Of a DNA stretch of 64,000 nt, positions 1 to 8,185 are shown one piece after another. Origin of the DNA: CAVTSA01 sp963737225. Lineage in GTDB: Bacteria > Chloroflexota > Dormibacteria > Dormibacterales > Dormibacteraceae. The notes beneath the pieces are model-generated. The model had not been told where the DNA came from, made no database searches, and worked only from the letters and a program-made list of their open reading frames with translations. The stretch lies in assembly GCA_963737225.1 (NCBI GenBank), contig CAVTSA010000003.1:79108-143107 (forward strand). The letters are read 5' to 3'. Numbering within the stretch: position 1 is the stretch's first letter; each line of letters begins with the position of its first letter. A program made the translations under genes and the position numbers.

Positions 1-2
1 TG

Positions 3-1043
3 GGGTGGCGGCTCGCCGCCACCGTGCTCGGCCTGGGTTCCGCACTCGGGCTCACCGCGTGCACCGTCTCCCTGTTTCCGTACGCCGGCTCTTCGCCCGC
101 GCCGGCGCCTACGGCGGAGACCGCCGCCCGGCTCGCCGAACAGGCCGTCGACAACTGGGGTACGGGGGCGGCGGAACAGTTTCAGGGCACCCTGTCCGCG
201 AGCGGCATCTCGCTTTCGGTCGATGTCAACCTGGCCTTCGGTTCGGGTGGAGCCGGCCTCGGCTCCGGGACCGCGAACAACACGCCCTTCCAGTACCTGT
301 CGTCAGGCCAGGCCTCCTACCTCAAGGGTCAGTCGTTCTGGCAGAGCTACTACAGCGGCCAGTCACAGCAGCAGCTGCTGGCGAAGGGGTTTCAGGAGAA
401 CTACGCGGTCGCGGCGGGAAACAACGTGGCCCTTGCGATCGGGCAGCTGCCCAGCCTCGCCGGCGCGGTGGCCGAGCTGAGCTCCGACGAGCAGTCCGTA
501 GAGCGCGGAGCTGCACGCTCCATCGACGGCCGCCCGGCGGTGGCGCTCAGCCGGGCCGGGACCACCTGGTGGGTGACGCAGCAGCGACCGGTGGTCCTGG
601 TCGGTCTGCGCACCCCGGTTCAGGGCGGCCTCCAGGATCTCGACCTCACGATGCGTCGGTCCAACGCTCCGGCCGACCTCACCGGGCAGCTCGGCACCCC
701 GGTCGATCCCAACGATCCCGCCACCATGCCCGCCCTGTATCAGGTGGTCAACGTGGTCCAGCAGAACCAGGGCAACTGCACCGACGTCGTCTGCGGGTTC
801 AACGTGACCGTGGTCAACCAGGAGGGCACGGCGGCCGGACCCGGGGTGGTCACCGTCGCCACCTACGCCGACCAGTCGTCCACCGCGGTTCTCGCCGACT
901 GCACCGTCGACGTCCCGACCGGGCTCGGCACCAACCAGACCGCGGTGATCAGCTGCGGCGTCAGCGGCCCCGGGTGGGAGGCGTACGCGGCGAGCAGCTT
1001 TTACGTGCGGGCCGCGGTCACCAGCAACCCTCCGTACGTGTGA
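3..1043 (+). CDS. Secreted lipoprotein, 5' end cut by window edge
   Basis: The reading frame is open from the first codon of the window, so the true start is probably upstream; an internal GTG at 24 would leave a signal peptide that is too short. The visible N-terminus is a hydrophobic stretch ending in the lipobox LTAC, with the lipidated cysteine codon at 60-62, so the mature protein should be anchored on the outer face of the membrane. The body is a paralogue of the next gene: both share YLKGQSFW followed by YYSGQS, a Cys pair near the C-terminus and a final NPPY. The beta-rich pattern resembles LppX/LprG- or LolA-like lipoproteins, which would suggest a hydrophobic ligand, but this is inference. 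No specific function is recognised. Confidence 0.72.
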   Translation, partial: GWRLAATVLGLGSALGLTACTVSLFPYAGSSPAPAPTAETAARLAEQAVDNWGTGAAEQFQGTLSASGISLSVDVNLAFGSGGAGLGSGTANNTPFQYLSSGQASYLKGQSFWQSYYSGQSQQQLLAKGFQENYAVAAGNNVALAIGQLPSLAGAVAELSSDEQSVERGAARSIDGRPAVALSRAGTTWWVTQQRPVVLVGLRTPVQGGLQDLDLTMRRSNAPADLTGQLGTPVDPNDPATMPALYQVVNVVQQNQGNCTDVVCGFNVTVVNQEGTAAGPGVVTVATYADQSSTAVLADCTVDVPTGLGTNQTAVISCGVSGPGWEAYAASSFYVRAAVTSNPPYV

Positions 1044-1176
1044 CGCCGCCGGACATGCCGATCGGTCATCCCCGGCAACCTCTTTGGAGGGCCCGGCTCA
1101 CGGCCCGACCACGGAACCCCGCCGTACTTCAGCGTCCCGCCCGACCGCGGGGAAGTCGTCAGACGTTGAGGAGAAC

Positions 1177-2232
1177 ATGAGGCACGCTCGATTCCGAACG
1201 GTCCTGGGTCCGGCTCTGGCCGGAGCGGCGGCGCTGCTCCTGCTCGGAGGCTGCTCGAGCCTGCCCTTCGTCGCGCAGTCGGCGTCGCAGCTGGCGACCG
1301 GCGCCTCCACCAGCTGGTACCGCGATGCGGCCTTCCAATTCAAGGGCACCCTCTCGGTCAGCGAGGGGACCGTCGACTTCACCGTCACCGAGTCCGCGAA
1401 CGGGGGTCAGGGGCGGGGCACCGGCACGCTCGCTGGAAAGCCGTTCTCCTACCTCGCTGCTTCGAGCAATCAGTACCTCAAAGGCCAATCCTTCTGGGAG
1501 CAGTACTACAGCGGCCAGAGCGACGACCAGACGCAAGCCAGGGGTTTCGAGACCCACTACGCCGTGGCCGGCGGCAACGACGTCGCCGGCGCCCTGGACC
1601 AGCTGCCAGATCTGGGCGGAGACGTGTCCCGGCTGGAGTCGGACGCGAGCGCGTTCAGGAAAGATGGGACGCGCACCATCGACGGGCAGCAGGCGACCGC
1701 TCTCACCTTCGGCGGCGACACCTTCTGGGTGGCCGCGGCCGACACGGACCAGCTGGTCGGGTTCAGGGCCGCCACCGCCGGCCGGCTGCAGAACGTCGAC
1801 GTCACGATCGCGTCGACCAGGCTCCCCAACGTGAGCCCCCCGCCTCAGGATCAGACGGTGGATCCGCTGCAGCCGTCGACGCTCCCCGCCCGGTACTCGG
1901 TGGTCGACGCGTCGAACAACGAGAGCGCCTGCGATCAGAACACCTGTCAGCTGCAGGCCGACATCCAGAACCAGGCCGGTGCCGCCCAGGGAATCAGCAC
2001 CGTGCAGCTGACGGCCCAGGACCCCAACACCAACGGCAACATCGCCAGCTGCACCGTCAGCATCCCGGCGATCGCCCCCAACCAGTCTCAGACCCTCTCC
2101 TGCACCATCTCCGGCTCGGCCTGGAATTCCTGGGCGACGAACGCGGAGAACGCAGGCGGCGGGGTCGCGTTTTTCGACGTGGTCGCGCAGATCACGGCCA
2201 ACCCGCCGTACACCGGATCCGGCGGCGGCTAG
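1177..2232 (+). CDS. Secreted lipoprotein, paralogue of the preceding gene
   Basis: A 351-residue protein starting at ATG 1177, chosen because GAGGAG (1168-1173) sits just upstream and the protein then begins with a textbook lipoprotein signal: basic start, hydrophobic core, lipobox LGGC with Cys26. An in-frame start at 1084 would add a non-hydrophobic leader. It shares the YLKGQSFW/YYSGQS block, the closely spaced Cys pair (CDQNTC) and the NPPY end with the upstream gene, so the pair arose by tandem duplication. The repeating pattern of substrate-like beta strands suggests an LppX/LprG-like fold (inference). A Gly-rich C-terminus ends 16 bases before the convergent dehydrogenase gene. Function unknown. 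Confidence 0.78.
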   Translation: MRHARFRTVLGPALAGAAALLLLGGCSSLPFVAQSASQLATGASTSWYRDAAFQFKGTLSVSEGTVDFTVTESANGGQGRGTGTLAGKPFSYLAASSNQYLKGQSFWEQYYSGQSDDQTQARGFETHYAVAGGNDVAGALDQLPDLGGDVSRLESDASAFRKDGTRTIDGQQATALTFGGDTFWVAAADTDQLVGFRAATAGRLQNVDVTIASTRLPNVSPPPQDQTVDPLQPSTLPARYSVVDASNNESACDQNTCQLQADIQNQAGAAQGISTVQLTAQDPNTNGNIASCTVSIPAIAPNQSQTLSCTISGSAWNSWATNAENAGGGVAFFDVVAQITANPPYTGSGGG

Positions 2233-2248
2233 CGGTGCGTGGGGGTCA

Positions 2249-3340
2249 CTAGCCGAGATCGGCGAGCGAGCTCCAGACCTCGAGCTTGGTCCGGACTCGG
2301 CGCACCACCTCGTCCGTGAACTCAGTGGTCGAGTTGTTGCCGCCCAGGTCGGGCGTCTTGAAACCGTCCGCGACGGCCTCCAGCGTCGACTCGTAGATCG
2401 AACGGGAGGCGGTCTGGTAGGCGCGGCTGCCGCTCAGGTAGTGGAGGATCGACGCCACGGCAAGAATCATCGCCATCGGATTCGCGAGGTTCTTGCCTTG
2501 CAGCGACGGCGCGGTCCCATGGGGAGCCTCGGACATGGCGACCGAGACCTCTCCCTGCTCGTCGAAGCCCAGCACCACCGACTCCGCGCCGGCGATGCTG
2601 CCGAACATCGGCATCACCAGGTCCGAGAGGTTGTCACCGTCCCGGTTCAGCGCCGGGATCACCAGCGGGTCGCCGTTGGTGGCGATCAGCATCGCGTAGG
2701 TGGTGTCGATCAGCTGCGGGTTGTAGCGGACGTCTGGTGACTCCGCGGCCGCGCGATCCATCTCTTCTTTCAGCATGCCCTCGTAGATCGGGCTCACCGT
2801 CCATTTCGGCCCGCCGAAGACCGTGGCGCCGGTCCGGCGGGCGTGCTCGAACGCGAACTGCGCCACGATCCGGCAGGTTCGGCGGCTCACCTTCTCGGTG
2901 CGGAACGCCCATTCGTCGAGGCCAGTGCCCTCCCGCCACTCCCTGGCCCCGTAGGCGTCGTCGACCGCCATGCGGATGATGGAGATGGGGGAGAACACGG
3001 CCAGCGCGGGGCGGATCCCGGGTATCCGACGCGCGGTGCGCACGATGACGCGCCCGTCCATCTCTTTGCGGAGAATCGCGTTCGGGCTTCCGACGTCGCC
3101 CGCCCCCTCCGGAGTGATGGTGGCGGCCTTCAGCCCGGCCCCGGCTTTGCGCATGGCGATCGCCGCCTGGTGGACGACCTCGTTCCGGGTCTGGCGGCGG
3201 TTCTCCAGGGAGAGGTCGAAGTGTTCCAGGTCGAGCCGGACGCCGAGGACGTCGGGAGCGAGAAGACGCAGCGCCTCCTGCAAAAGCTCCTCGCCGGTCT
3301 GGTCGCCGTGCAGGACGACGAGATTCGTGTTCTCGGTCAC
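2249..3340 (-). CDS. Isocitrate/isopropylmalate dehydrogenase family protein
   Basis: A 363-residue beta-decarboxylating dehydrogenase, full length for the family. These enzymes oxidise 2-hydroxy dicarboxylates such as isocitrate, 3-isopropylmalate or tartrate with NAD(P)+ and Mg2+. The N-terminal GDGIGPE motif is replaced by HGDQTGEE. The substrate region RTARRIPGIRPALAVFSPIS and the metal/NAD region (MPMFGSIAGAES, then EAPHGTAPSLQGKNLANPMA) are clear. HGTAP with a following nonpolar/Asn-Pro region is typical of the cofactor loop, but cofactor and substrate cannot be fixed here. It stands alone on the minus strand, convergent with the lipoproteins and divergent from the rpmG operon. Specific substrate unknown; isocitrate dehydrogenase is a reasonable first guess. 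Confidence 0.85.
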   Translation of the reverse strand: MTENTNLVVLHGDQTGEELLQEALRLLAPDVLGVRLDLEHFDLSLENRRQTRNEVVHQAAIAMRKAGAGLKAATITPEGAGDVGSPNAILRKEMDGRVIVRTARRIPGIRPALAVFSPISIIRMAVDDAYGAREWREGTGLDEWAFRTEKVSRRTCRIVAQFAFEHARRTGATVFGGPKWTVSPIYEGMLKEEMDRAAAESPDVRYNPQLIDTTYAMLIATNGDPLVIPALNRDGDNLSDLVMPMFGSIAGAESVVLGFDEQGEVSVAMSEAPHGTAPSLQGKNLANPMAMILAVASILHYLSGSRAYQTASRSIYESTLEAVADGFKTPDLGGNNSTTEFTDEVVRRVRTKLEVWSSLADLG

Positions 3341-3479
3341 GAATTCACGCTACCCGATCACCACCCGGGTCCGATGCGGGGCCGCGAGAGGGGCCGCCGC
3401 CGGCCGTGGTAGGGTTGGTAAGCCTGGCCGGAAGTCAGGTTTATTTTTCTCTGCCCAGCCGACGAACCAACGAGGCCTT

Positions 3480-3629
3480 ATGGAGACGATCATCACGCTT
3501 CAGTGCGAGACCTGCAAGCGGCACAACTACACCACCAAGAAGAACAAGCGGAACGATCCTGACCGGCTGACGCTCAAGAAGTACTGCCGCTGGTGTCGCA
3601 CGCACACCTCACACCGGGAGACCAAGTAG
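3480..3629 (+). CDS. rpmG: 50S ribosomal protein L33
   Basis: A 49-residue zinc-binding form of L33 of the large subunit. Two CxxC pairs are present (CETC at residues 9-12 and CRWC at 36-39), and the basic ending HTSHRETK is typical. The ATG at 3480 is preceded by GAGG about 5 bases away; a longer in-frame ORF upstream is only a shadow of the dehydrogenase antisense strand. It opens the L33-SecE-NusG-L11-L1 cluster, six bases before secE. Confidence 0.95.
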   Translation: METIITLQCETCKRHNYTTKKNKRNDPDRLTLKKYCRWCRTHTSHRETK

Positions 3630-3635
3630 CGGACG

Positions 3636-4331
3636 ATGCCTTCTTCCAGGGCCCGCCGCCGTCGTGCTCAGCAGCGCCGGGGTGCCGGCGCTCAAGCGCC
3701 GCCACGGCGACCGGCATCGGATGCGCGGCCGGCGGAGCCGGTGTCGGTCGAGGAGGCTGAGTCCCTGGAGCTGGTCCGGGAGGCGGCCGAGGCCGAGCCG
3801 GTCGACGCCGTCGACACCGAGGCAGCTCTCGACGCCGTCGAGGTCGACGAGGGCGCAGCACAGCCCGAGGTGGCCGAGGTGGTGGAGGGCGAGCCTGAGC
3901 TCACGGACGCCGACGAGGACGCAGACGCCGACGAGGAGAGAGAGGACGAGGACGAGGACGAGACGCTCGACGAGCAGGAGGCCGATATCGAGCGAGCGGA
4001 GGCCGAGCTGGAGGCGCAGCCGGCGAACCGCGAGCCTCGCGCCCGTTCGGACGCCGCCGAACGGCCCCGGCCGGCTTCACGGTCATCAGGCCGGAATCGC
4101 CGGCGGTCGGCGACACCCCAGCCTCAGGGGCCGGCGGTGGTGCGGTTCTTCCGCGAGACCTTCGAGGAGCTGCGCAAGGTGGACTGGCCCACCCCGTCCG
4201 AGCTCTACCGGTACACGATCATCGTCATCATCACCGTGATCGTGATGGCTGCGTTCATCGCGGGGATCGACTGGGTGCTCCAGCAGCTGGCCGAGCGGTT
4301 CATTTACGGCTCTTCAGTGACCGGCGGCTGA
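3636..4331 (+). CDS. secE: Preprotein translocase subunit SecE with long acidic N-terminal extension
   Basis: The SecE domain occupies roughly residues 165-231: the amphipathic segment FFRETFEELRKVDWPTPSEL and one transmembrane helix (about residues 190-210, IIVIITVIVMAAFIAGIDWV). It clamps SecY in the inner-membrane translocon. Bacterial single-helix SecE proteins are usually about 60-120 residues, so the extra ~150 residues are notable: a basic Arg/Ala/Gln start (1-30) followed by a highly acidic Glu/Asp/Ala stretch (about 35-130) and an Arg-rich linker before the SecE domain. The extension should be cytosolic and disordered. Comparable acidic tails occur on L4, L22 and L29 in this window. 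Start ATG 3636 lies six bases after rpmG. Confidence 0.92.
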   Translation: MPSSRARRRRAQQRRGAGAQAPPRRPASDARPAEPVSVEEAESLELVREAAEAEPVDAVDTEAALDAVEVDEGAAQPEVAEVVEGEPELTDADEDADADEEREDEDEDETLDEQEADIERAEAELEAQPANREPRARSDAAERPRPASRSSGRNRRRSATPQPQGPAVVRFFRETFEELRKVDWPTPSELYRYTIIVIITVIVMAAFIAGIDWVLQQLAERFIYGSSVTGG

Positions 4332-4400
4332 GGCGGGCGGCGGGACGATTCCCTCCAAGATAGAAAGAGATGGATAAGGGTATAGAAGAAGACGGAAGAC

Positions 4401-4964
4401 ATGGCTGAACAGACGACGAGCACGACGACGACGACCGAGGAGGCCCAGTGGTACGTCATTCACGCGTACTCGGGGCATGAAGACAAGGTCAAGAAGAACC
4501 TCGAGCGCCGCATCGAGTCCATGGACATGCAGGATCGGATCCTGGACGTCCTGGTTCCGATGGAGGACGAGATCGAGATCAAAGAAGGAAAGCGCCGCCA
4601 CGTGCAGCGGCGGATCTTTCCCGGTTACGTGCTGGTCCGCATGCACATGTCGGACGAGAGCTGGTACGTGGTGCGCAACACGCCCGGTGTGACCAGCTTC
4701 GTCGGTAGCGGCAACAAGCCCGTGCCGCTCCAGGAAAAAGAGGTGCGGGGAATCCTGAAGCAGATGAAGCAGGAGGCCCCGAAGGTCAAGGTCGAGTACG
4801 AGCTGGGCGAGACCGTCCGGGTCGTCGACGGGCCGTTCGCCGAGTTCCTGGGTCGCGTTGACGAGATCAACGGCGAGAAGGGCAAGCTCAAGGTGCTGGT
4901 CACCATGTTCGGCCGCGAGACCCCATTGGAGCTGGACCTCCTCCAGGTGGAGAAGGTCCGGTAG
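4401..4964 (+). CDS. nusG: Transcription termination/antitermination protein NusG
   Basis: A 187-residue NusG, which binds the RNA polymerase clamp and links it to Rho or the ribosome. The NGN domain (about residues 14-125) starts with QWYVIHAYSGHEDKVKKNLE, contains FPGYVLVRM and the VRNTPGVTSFVG strand, and is followed by the C-terminal KOW domain with VRVVDGPFAEFLGRVDEI. The N-terminus is a short Thr/Ser/Glu tail. It sits between secE (69-base gap) and rplK (27-base gap), the classical position. A short AT-rich stretch with a TATAGA hexamer lies in the secE-nusG gap; I do not regard it as a supported promoter. Confidence 0.97.
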   Translation: MAEQTTSTTTTTEEAQWYVIHAYSGHEDKVKKNLERRIESMDMQDRILDVLVPMEDEIEIKEGKRRHVQRRIFPGYVLVRMHMSDESWYVVRNTPGVTSFVGSGNKPVPLQEKEVRGILKQMKQEAPKVKVEYELGETVRVVDGPFAEFLGRVDEINGEKGKLKVLVTMFGRETPLELDLLQVEKVR

Positions 4965-4991
4965 CCCGGTGAGGAAGGCTTAGGAGAAACG

Positions 4992-5420
4992 ATGGCGAAG
5001 AAAAAGGTTCGGACCGTCCTCAAGATCGAGCTGACGGCGGGCAAGGCCACGCCGGCGCCGCCCGTCGGTACCGCGCTCGGTCCGCACGGCGTGAACATCA
5101 TGGACTTCTGCAAGCAGTACAACGAGCGCACGTCGCAGCAGTCTGGAGAGGTGATCCCGGCGGAGATCACGATCTTCGAGGACCGCAGCTTCGCGTTCGT
5201 GCTGAAGACGCCGCCGACGGTGCAGATGCTGAAGAAGGCGGCAGGTGTCGAGAAGGGGTCGGCACGGCCGAACCGCGAGAAGATCGGCACCATCACCCGC
5301 GATCAGCTGCGCGTGGTGGCGGAGGCGAAGGCCAAGGACCTCAACACCCAGGACCTGGACCGGGCAACCAGGATGATCGAGGGCACCGCCCGTTCGATGG
5401 GGCTCGAAGTCGTTGGCTAG
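4992..5420 (+). CDS. rplK: 50S ribosomal protein L11
   Basis: A 142-residue L11, part of the GTPase-associated centre on 23S rRNA. The N-terminal domain has the diagnostic TAGKATPAPPVGTALGPHGV, with the Pro-Pro pair that is the thiostrepton-site region, and NIMDFCKQYN. The C-terminal rRNA-binding domain has the TPPTVQMLKKAAGVEKGS loop and TARSMGLEVVG end. AGGAG at 4982-4986 precedes ATG 4992. It overlaps the TTG start of rplA by eight bases, suggesting coupled translation. Confidence 0.98.
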   Translation: MAKKKVRTVLKIELTAGKATPAPPVGTALGPHGVNIMDFCKQYNERTSQQSGEVIPAEITIFEDRSFAFVLKTPPTVQMLKKAAGVEKGSARPNREKIGTITRDQLRVVAEAKAKDLNTQDLDRATRMIEGTARSMGLEVVG

Positions 5421-6138
5421 TCACCACGGAAGGAAGTACGTCGCGGTCGCCGAGCGGCTCCGCGAGGTGATCGGTCCCGACTCGGATGGCCTGACCCCGG
5501 TGCGGGCGTGCGAGGTGGTGAGGGACACGTCGACCGTGAAGTTCGACGCCACCGTCGAGGCGCATGTCCGGCTGGGGGTGGACCCGCGCCACGCGGATCA
5601 GATGGTCCGTGGGTCGGTGGTGCTGCCGAACGGCACCGGCAAGGCGGTGCGGGTGCTGGCGTTCGTCACCGGCGACAAGGCAGCCGAGGCCAAGGAGGCG
5701 GGAGCGGACCTCATCGGTGGCGAGGACCTGGTGCAGCGGATCCAGGGTGGGTGGACGGACTTCGACGTCGCCGTCGCCACGCCCGACATGATGCCCAAGG
5801 TCGGCCCCCTCGGCCGCATCCTGGGTCCTCGTGGTCTGATGCCCAACCCCAAGGCGGGTACCGTCACCTTCGACGTGGGACGGGCCGTCCGTGAGGTGAA
5901 GGCAGGGCGCGTCGAGTACCGCACCGACCGCTTCGGCATCGTGCACGTGGCGATCGGGAAGGTGTCGTTCGACGCCGGGCGCCTGGAGCAGAACCTGGCG
6001 GCACTGGTCGAGGCCCTGATGCGCGACAAGCCGCAGGCCGCGAAGGGTCAGTACCTGCGCACCCTGCACCTGGCGGCGACGATGGGTCCTTCGGTTCCCA
6101 TCGACGTCCACGAGGCGACCAAGCTCGTCACCGCCTGA
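5413..6138 (+). CDS. rplA: 50S ribosomal protein L1
   Basis: A 241-residue L1, the stalk protein that binds 23S rRNA and usually autoregulates the L11-L1 mRNA. The TTG at 5413 gives MASHHGRKYVAVAERL, matching the family start, and overlaps the rplK stop by eight bases, so translation is probably coupled; the next in-frame start would delete the conserved N-terminus. Domain II has DMMPKVGPLGRILGPRGLMP, and the end has GKVSF, LVEALMRDKP and GPSVPID. A strong hairpin follows at 6159-6212, ending the upstream half of what is elsewhere an L11-L1-L10-L7/L12 operon. Confidence 0.97.
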   Translation: MASHHGRKYVAVAERLREVIGPDSDGLTPVRACEVVRDTSTVKFDATVEAHVRLGVDPRHADQMVRGSVVLPNGTGKAVRVLAFVTGDKAAEAKEAGADLIGGEDLVQRIQGGWTDFDVAVATPDMMPKVGPLGRILGPRGLMPNPKAGTVTFDVGRAVREVKAGRVEYRTDRFGIVHVAIGKVSFDAGRLEQNLAALVEALMRDKPQAAKGQYLRTLHLAATMGPSVPIDVHEATKLVTA

Positions 6139-6158
6139 CGGCTCGCGTCTCGAGGTCG

Positions 6159-6212
6159 AGTGCCGGCAGTCAGGGCCCTTCGCCTGTTCGTGAAGGCCCG
6201 ATTGCCGGCACT
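6159..6212. terminator. Long nested hairpin between convergent rplA and ybaK-type gene
   Basis: Outer arms AGTGCCGGCA (6159-6168) and TGCCGGCACT (6203-6212) are perfectly complementary. Inside them GGGCC...TTC pairs with GAAGGCCC to continue the stem. A TTTC follows on the plus strand. It lies between the ends of two convergent genes, so it can serve as a bidirectional terminator. No long T-tract is present on either side. Confidence 0.7.
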
Positions 6213-6225
6213 TTCGTGTGTCGGG

Positions 6226-6690
6226 CTACGCGACGGTGGCGGGTTCGCCGTCGGTGATCGCGACCAGCTGCGCGAAGGTCGAAGCGAAGACCGCGTGCGG
6301 GGTCCCGGCCGCCGCCCACACCGCGGGATACGCCTCCAGCGCGACATCGACGAACGTCCGCAGCGGGCGGGGATGACCCACCGGCGCCACGCCACCGATC
6401 GGCTGCCCGGTCGCTTCGCGGACCTCGTGCGGGGTTGCGCGCCGCAGCGGGGGGAGGCCGCCGGCGGCTTGCACCTGGCGCAGGTCCACGCGATGCGCCC
6501 CGCTGGCCAGGATCAGCACCGGTTCGTCGCCGGCCATGAAGACCAGGCTGTTCGCGATCGCGCCCGGTTCGCACCCGAGGGCGGTGGCCGCCTCCGCCGC
6601 GGTGCGGGTCGACGCATCGAGCTCGCGCACTCGTGCCTCCGGCGCCACCCGGGCCAGCGCATCCGCCACCGCCTGAGCGTTGGGATGCAT
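6226..6690 (-). CDS. YbaK/EbsC-type aminoacyl-tRNA deacylase family protein
   Basis: About 154 residues, the usual size for the single-domain YbaK/EbsC/ProX fold, whose members hydrolyse mischarged aminoacyl-tRNA (for example Cys-tRNAPro). Visible family features are the early VRELDASTRTAAEAATALG, SLVFMAGDEPVLILASG, the GQPIGGVAPVGHP segment with the GGV-P motif, and the C-terminal ASTFAQLVAITDGE. Start: ATG 6690 follows GGAGAGG closely; a GTG one codon upstream is also possible. It is downstream of the dedA-type gene on the same strand (about 50-base gap), and this pair interrupts the L1-L10 ribosomal linkage. Which tRNA it edits cannot be told. Confidence 0.85.
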   Translation of the reverse strand: MHPNAQAVADALARVAPEARVRELDASTRTAAEAATALGCEPGAIANSLVFMAGDEPVLILASGAHRVDLRQVQAAGGLPPLRRATPHEVREATGQPIGGVAPVGHPRPLRTFVDVALEAYPAVWAAAGTPHAVFASTFAQLVAITDGEPATVA

Positions 6691-6742
6691 CACCTCTCCT
6701 CGACGGTCCGTCCACGTGTTGGCGGAGGCCAGTGCACGCGCC

Positions 6743-7462
6743 TCAAGGGTGATCCTCCGGCCGCCGCAACCCGCCGAAATCGAGTGGGCCCGGCATCTCG
6801 CGTTCGGCCATCGCGGTGAGGCGCGCCTCGTTCATGCGAACCACCACGATGCCCACGACGACGAGCGCGACCGCCGCCGCCGCCAGGACGATCCGGGCCA
6901 CCCCGCCGTACCGAACCACGACCGCCCCCGCCGCGTAATAGACGATTCCCCAGAACCCCGCCCAGGCCAAGGAGCCGACCGCGCTCGCGATCTCGAAGCG
7001 CAGATAGTCCATGCGGGTCACGCCGGCCAGCAGCGAGATGTACGCGCGGAGGATGGTGACGAAGCGTCCGAGCACGATGACCCAGACGCCGTAGTGGTTG
7101 AAGAGGTATCGCGCGACCTTCAGCCGCTCGTCCTTTATATGGAGCCATCGGGTGAGTCGGAGCAGGACTCGGGAGCCGCCGAAGTACCCGATTGCGAACC
7201 CGATGTTGGATCCGACGAATGCGGCCGCCGCGGCGACCAGGATCACCCACTCGATGGCCAGATGGTGGGTGGCGGCGGCGAGGAGGGCACCCAGGATGAG
7301 AGAGGTCTCCCCCGGTGATGGGATGCCCAGATACTCGATCGCGACCAGGGCGAAGATGAGCGCGTAGGCGGGGCCCGGCGGCAGCTTGTCGAAGTCGATG
7401 CCGAAGATCACGGCACCCGAGCCGGCCAGGGGCATCAAAGCCAGCCCGGCGGCTCGAATCAT
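6743..7462 (-). CDS. DedA family membrane protein
   Basis: A 239-residue integral membrane protein of the DedA/SNARE-associated superfamily, linked to polyprenyl-phosphate or phospholipid flipping in other bacteria. Family motifs visible: the re-entrant region EYLGIPSPGETSLILGALLA, then GSNIGFAIGYFGG, the basic HIKDERLKVARYLFNHYG, and GRFVTILRAYISLLAGVTRM, carrying the conserved F/GRF-R-P/A region. About five to six hydrophobic segments are present. Start ATG at 7460-7462; the ORF runs much further upstream only because the antisense of rplJ/rplL is open. It is read away from rplJ and precedes the ybaK-type gene. Confidence 0.88.
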   Translation of the reverse strand: MIRAAGLALMPLAGSGAVIFGIDFDKLPPGPAYALIFALVAIEYLGIPSPGETSLILGALLAAATHHLAIEWVILVAAAAAFVGSNIGFAIGYFGGSRVLLRLTRWLHIKDERLKVARYLFNHYGVWVIVLGRFVTILRAYISLLAGVTRMDYLRFEIASAVGSLAWAGFWGIVYYAAGAVVVRYGGVARIVLAAAAVALVVVGIVVVRMNEARLTAMAEREMPGPLDFGGLRRPEDHP

Positions 7463-7479
7463 CCGGGCCACGTTACCCG

Positions 7480-7621
7480 AAGCCTCGACCTGGGTATGCT
7501 CGTGACAGCCCGAGACGGCAGGCGGCGACGTGGCCTCAATTTCCTGCCCAGGCAAGCGTGCGAGACAGGGTTTCCTCCCTGCCCGAGCGACCTTGGCCGC
7601 CTTGGGTATGGAGGTTTTTTT
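7480..7621 (+). promoter_or_regulatory. Probable L10 leader (rplJL autoregulatory 5' UTR)
   Basis: The region between the divergent dedA-type gene and rplJ is rich in complementary G/C segments: GGCAGG near 7515 with CCTGCC near 7550, and CAGGG TTTCCT CCCTG near 7565-7580. It ends in GGAGG (7610-7614) seven bases before the rplJ ATG. In many bacteria L10(L12)4 binds such a leader to repress rplJL. The structural match here is by eye only. Confidence 0.45.
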
Positions 7622-8164
7622 ATGGCACGACCCGAAAAGGAAGCGCAGGTCAGCCTGATCGCGGAGAAGCTGCAGTCCGCCAAGACGGCGGTCCTGACCG
7701 ATTACCGCGGTCTGAGCGTGGCCCAGCTCCAGGAGCTTCGCTCCACCCTGCGCCCGGCGAACGTCGAGTACCGCGTGGTCAAGAACACGCTGGCCCGGCG
7801 CGCGGTCGCCGACGCCGGACAGGACACCGGCCTTCAGGAGCTGTTCACGGGGCCGGTGGCGATCGCCTTCGGCTACGACGACCTGGGCGCGCCGGTCCGC
7901 CTGCTGACCGAGTGGGCTCGCCAGGCCCGCCTGCCCCTTGACCTGAAGGGCGGGCTCGTCGAGGGCCGGGTGATGAACGCCGCGGAGATCCGTCAGATCG
8001 GGGATCTGCCGCCGCGCGACGTGCTCATCGCGCAGCTGCTCGGCACCCTGCAGACGCCGCTGAGTCAGCTGGCGAGCGCGATCCAGTCGTCGGTGCAGGA
8101 GTTGGTGGGTCTGCTCGAGGCGCGCCGCGAGCAGCTCGAAGGAACCGCGGCCCCGGCCGCTTGA
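7622..8164 (+). CDS. rplJ: 50S ribosomal protein L10
   Basis: A 180-residue L10, the base of the L7/L12 stalk. The N-terminal rRNA/L11-binding domain has ARPEKEAQVSLIAEKLQSAK, then TDYRGLSVAQLQELR, the VKNTLARRA helix, and the FTGPVAIAFGYDD strand. The C-terminal helix that binds L7/L12 dimers ends in an Ala-rich tail. The ATG at 7622 is seven bases after GGAGG; the ORF extending upstream lies in the leader and is not protein-like. It is followed 21 bases later by rplL. Confidence 0.97.
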   Translation: MARPEKEAQVSLIAEKLQSAKTAVLTDYRGLSVAQLQELRSTLRPANVEYRVVKNTLARRAVADAGQDTGLQELFTGPVAIAFGYDDLGAPVRLLTEWARQARLPLDLKGGLVEGRVMNAAEIRQIGDLPPRDVLIAQLLGTLQTPLSQLASAIQSSVQELVGLLEARREQLEGTAAPAA

Positions 8165-8185
8165 GAGAAAGCGAAGGAGAGCGAG

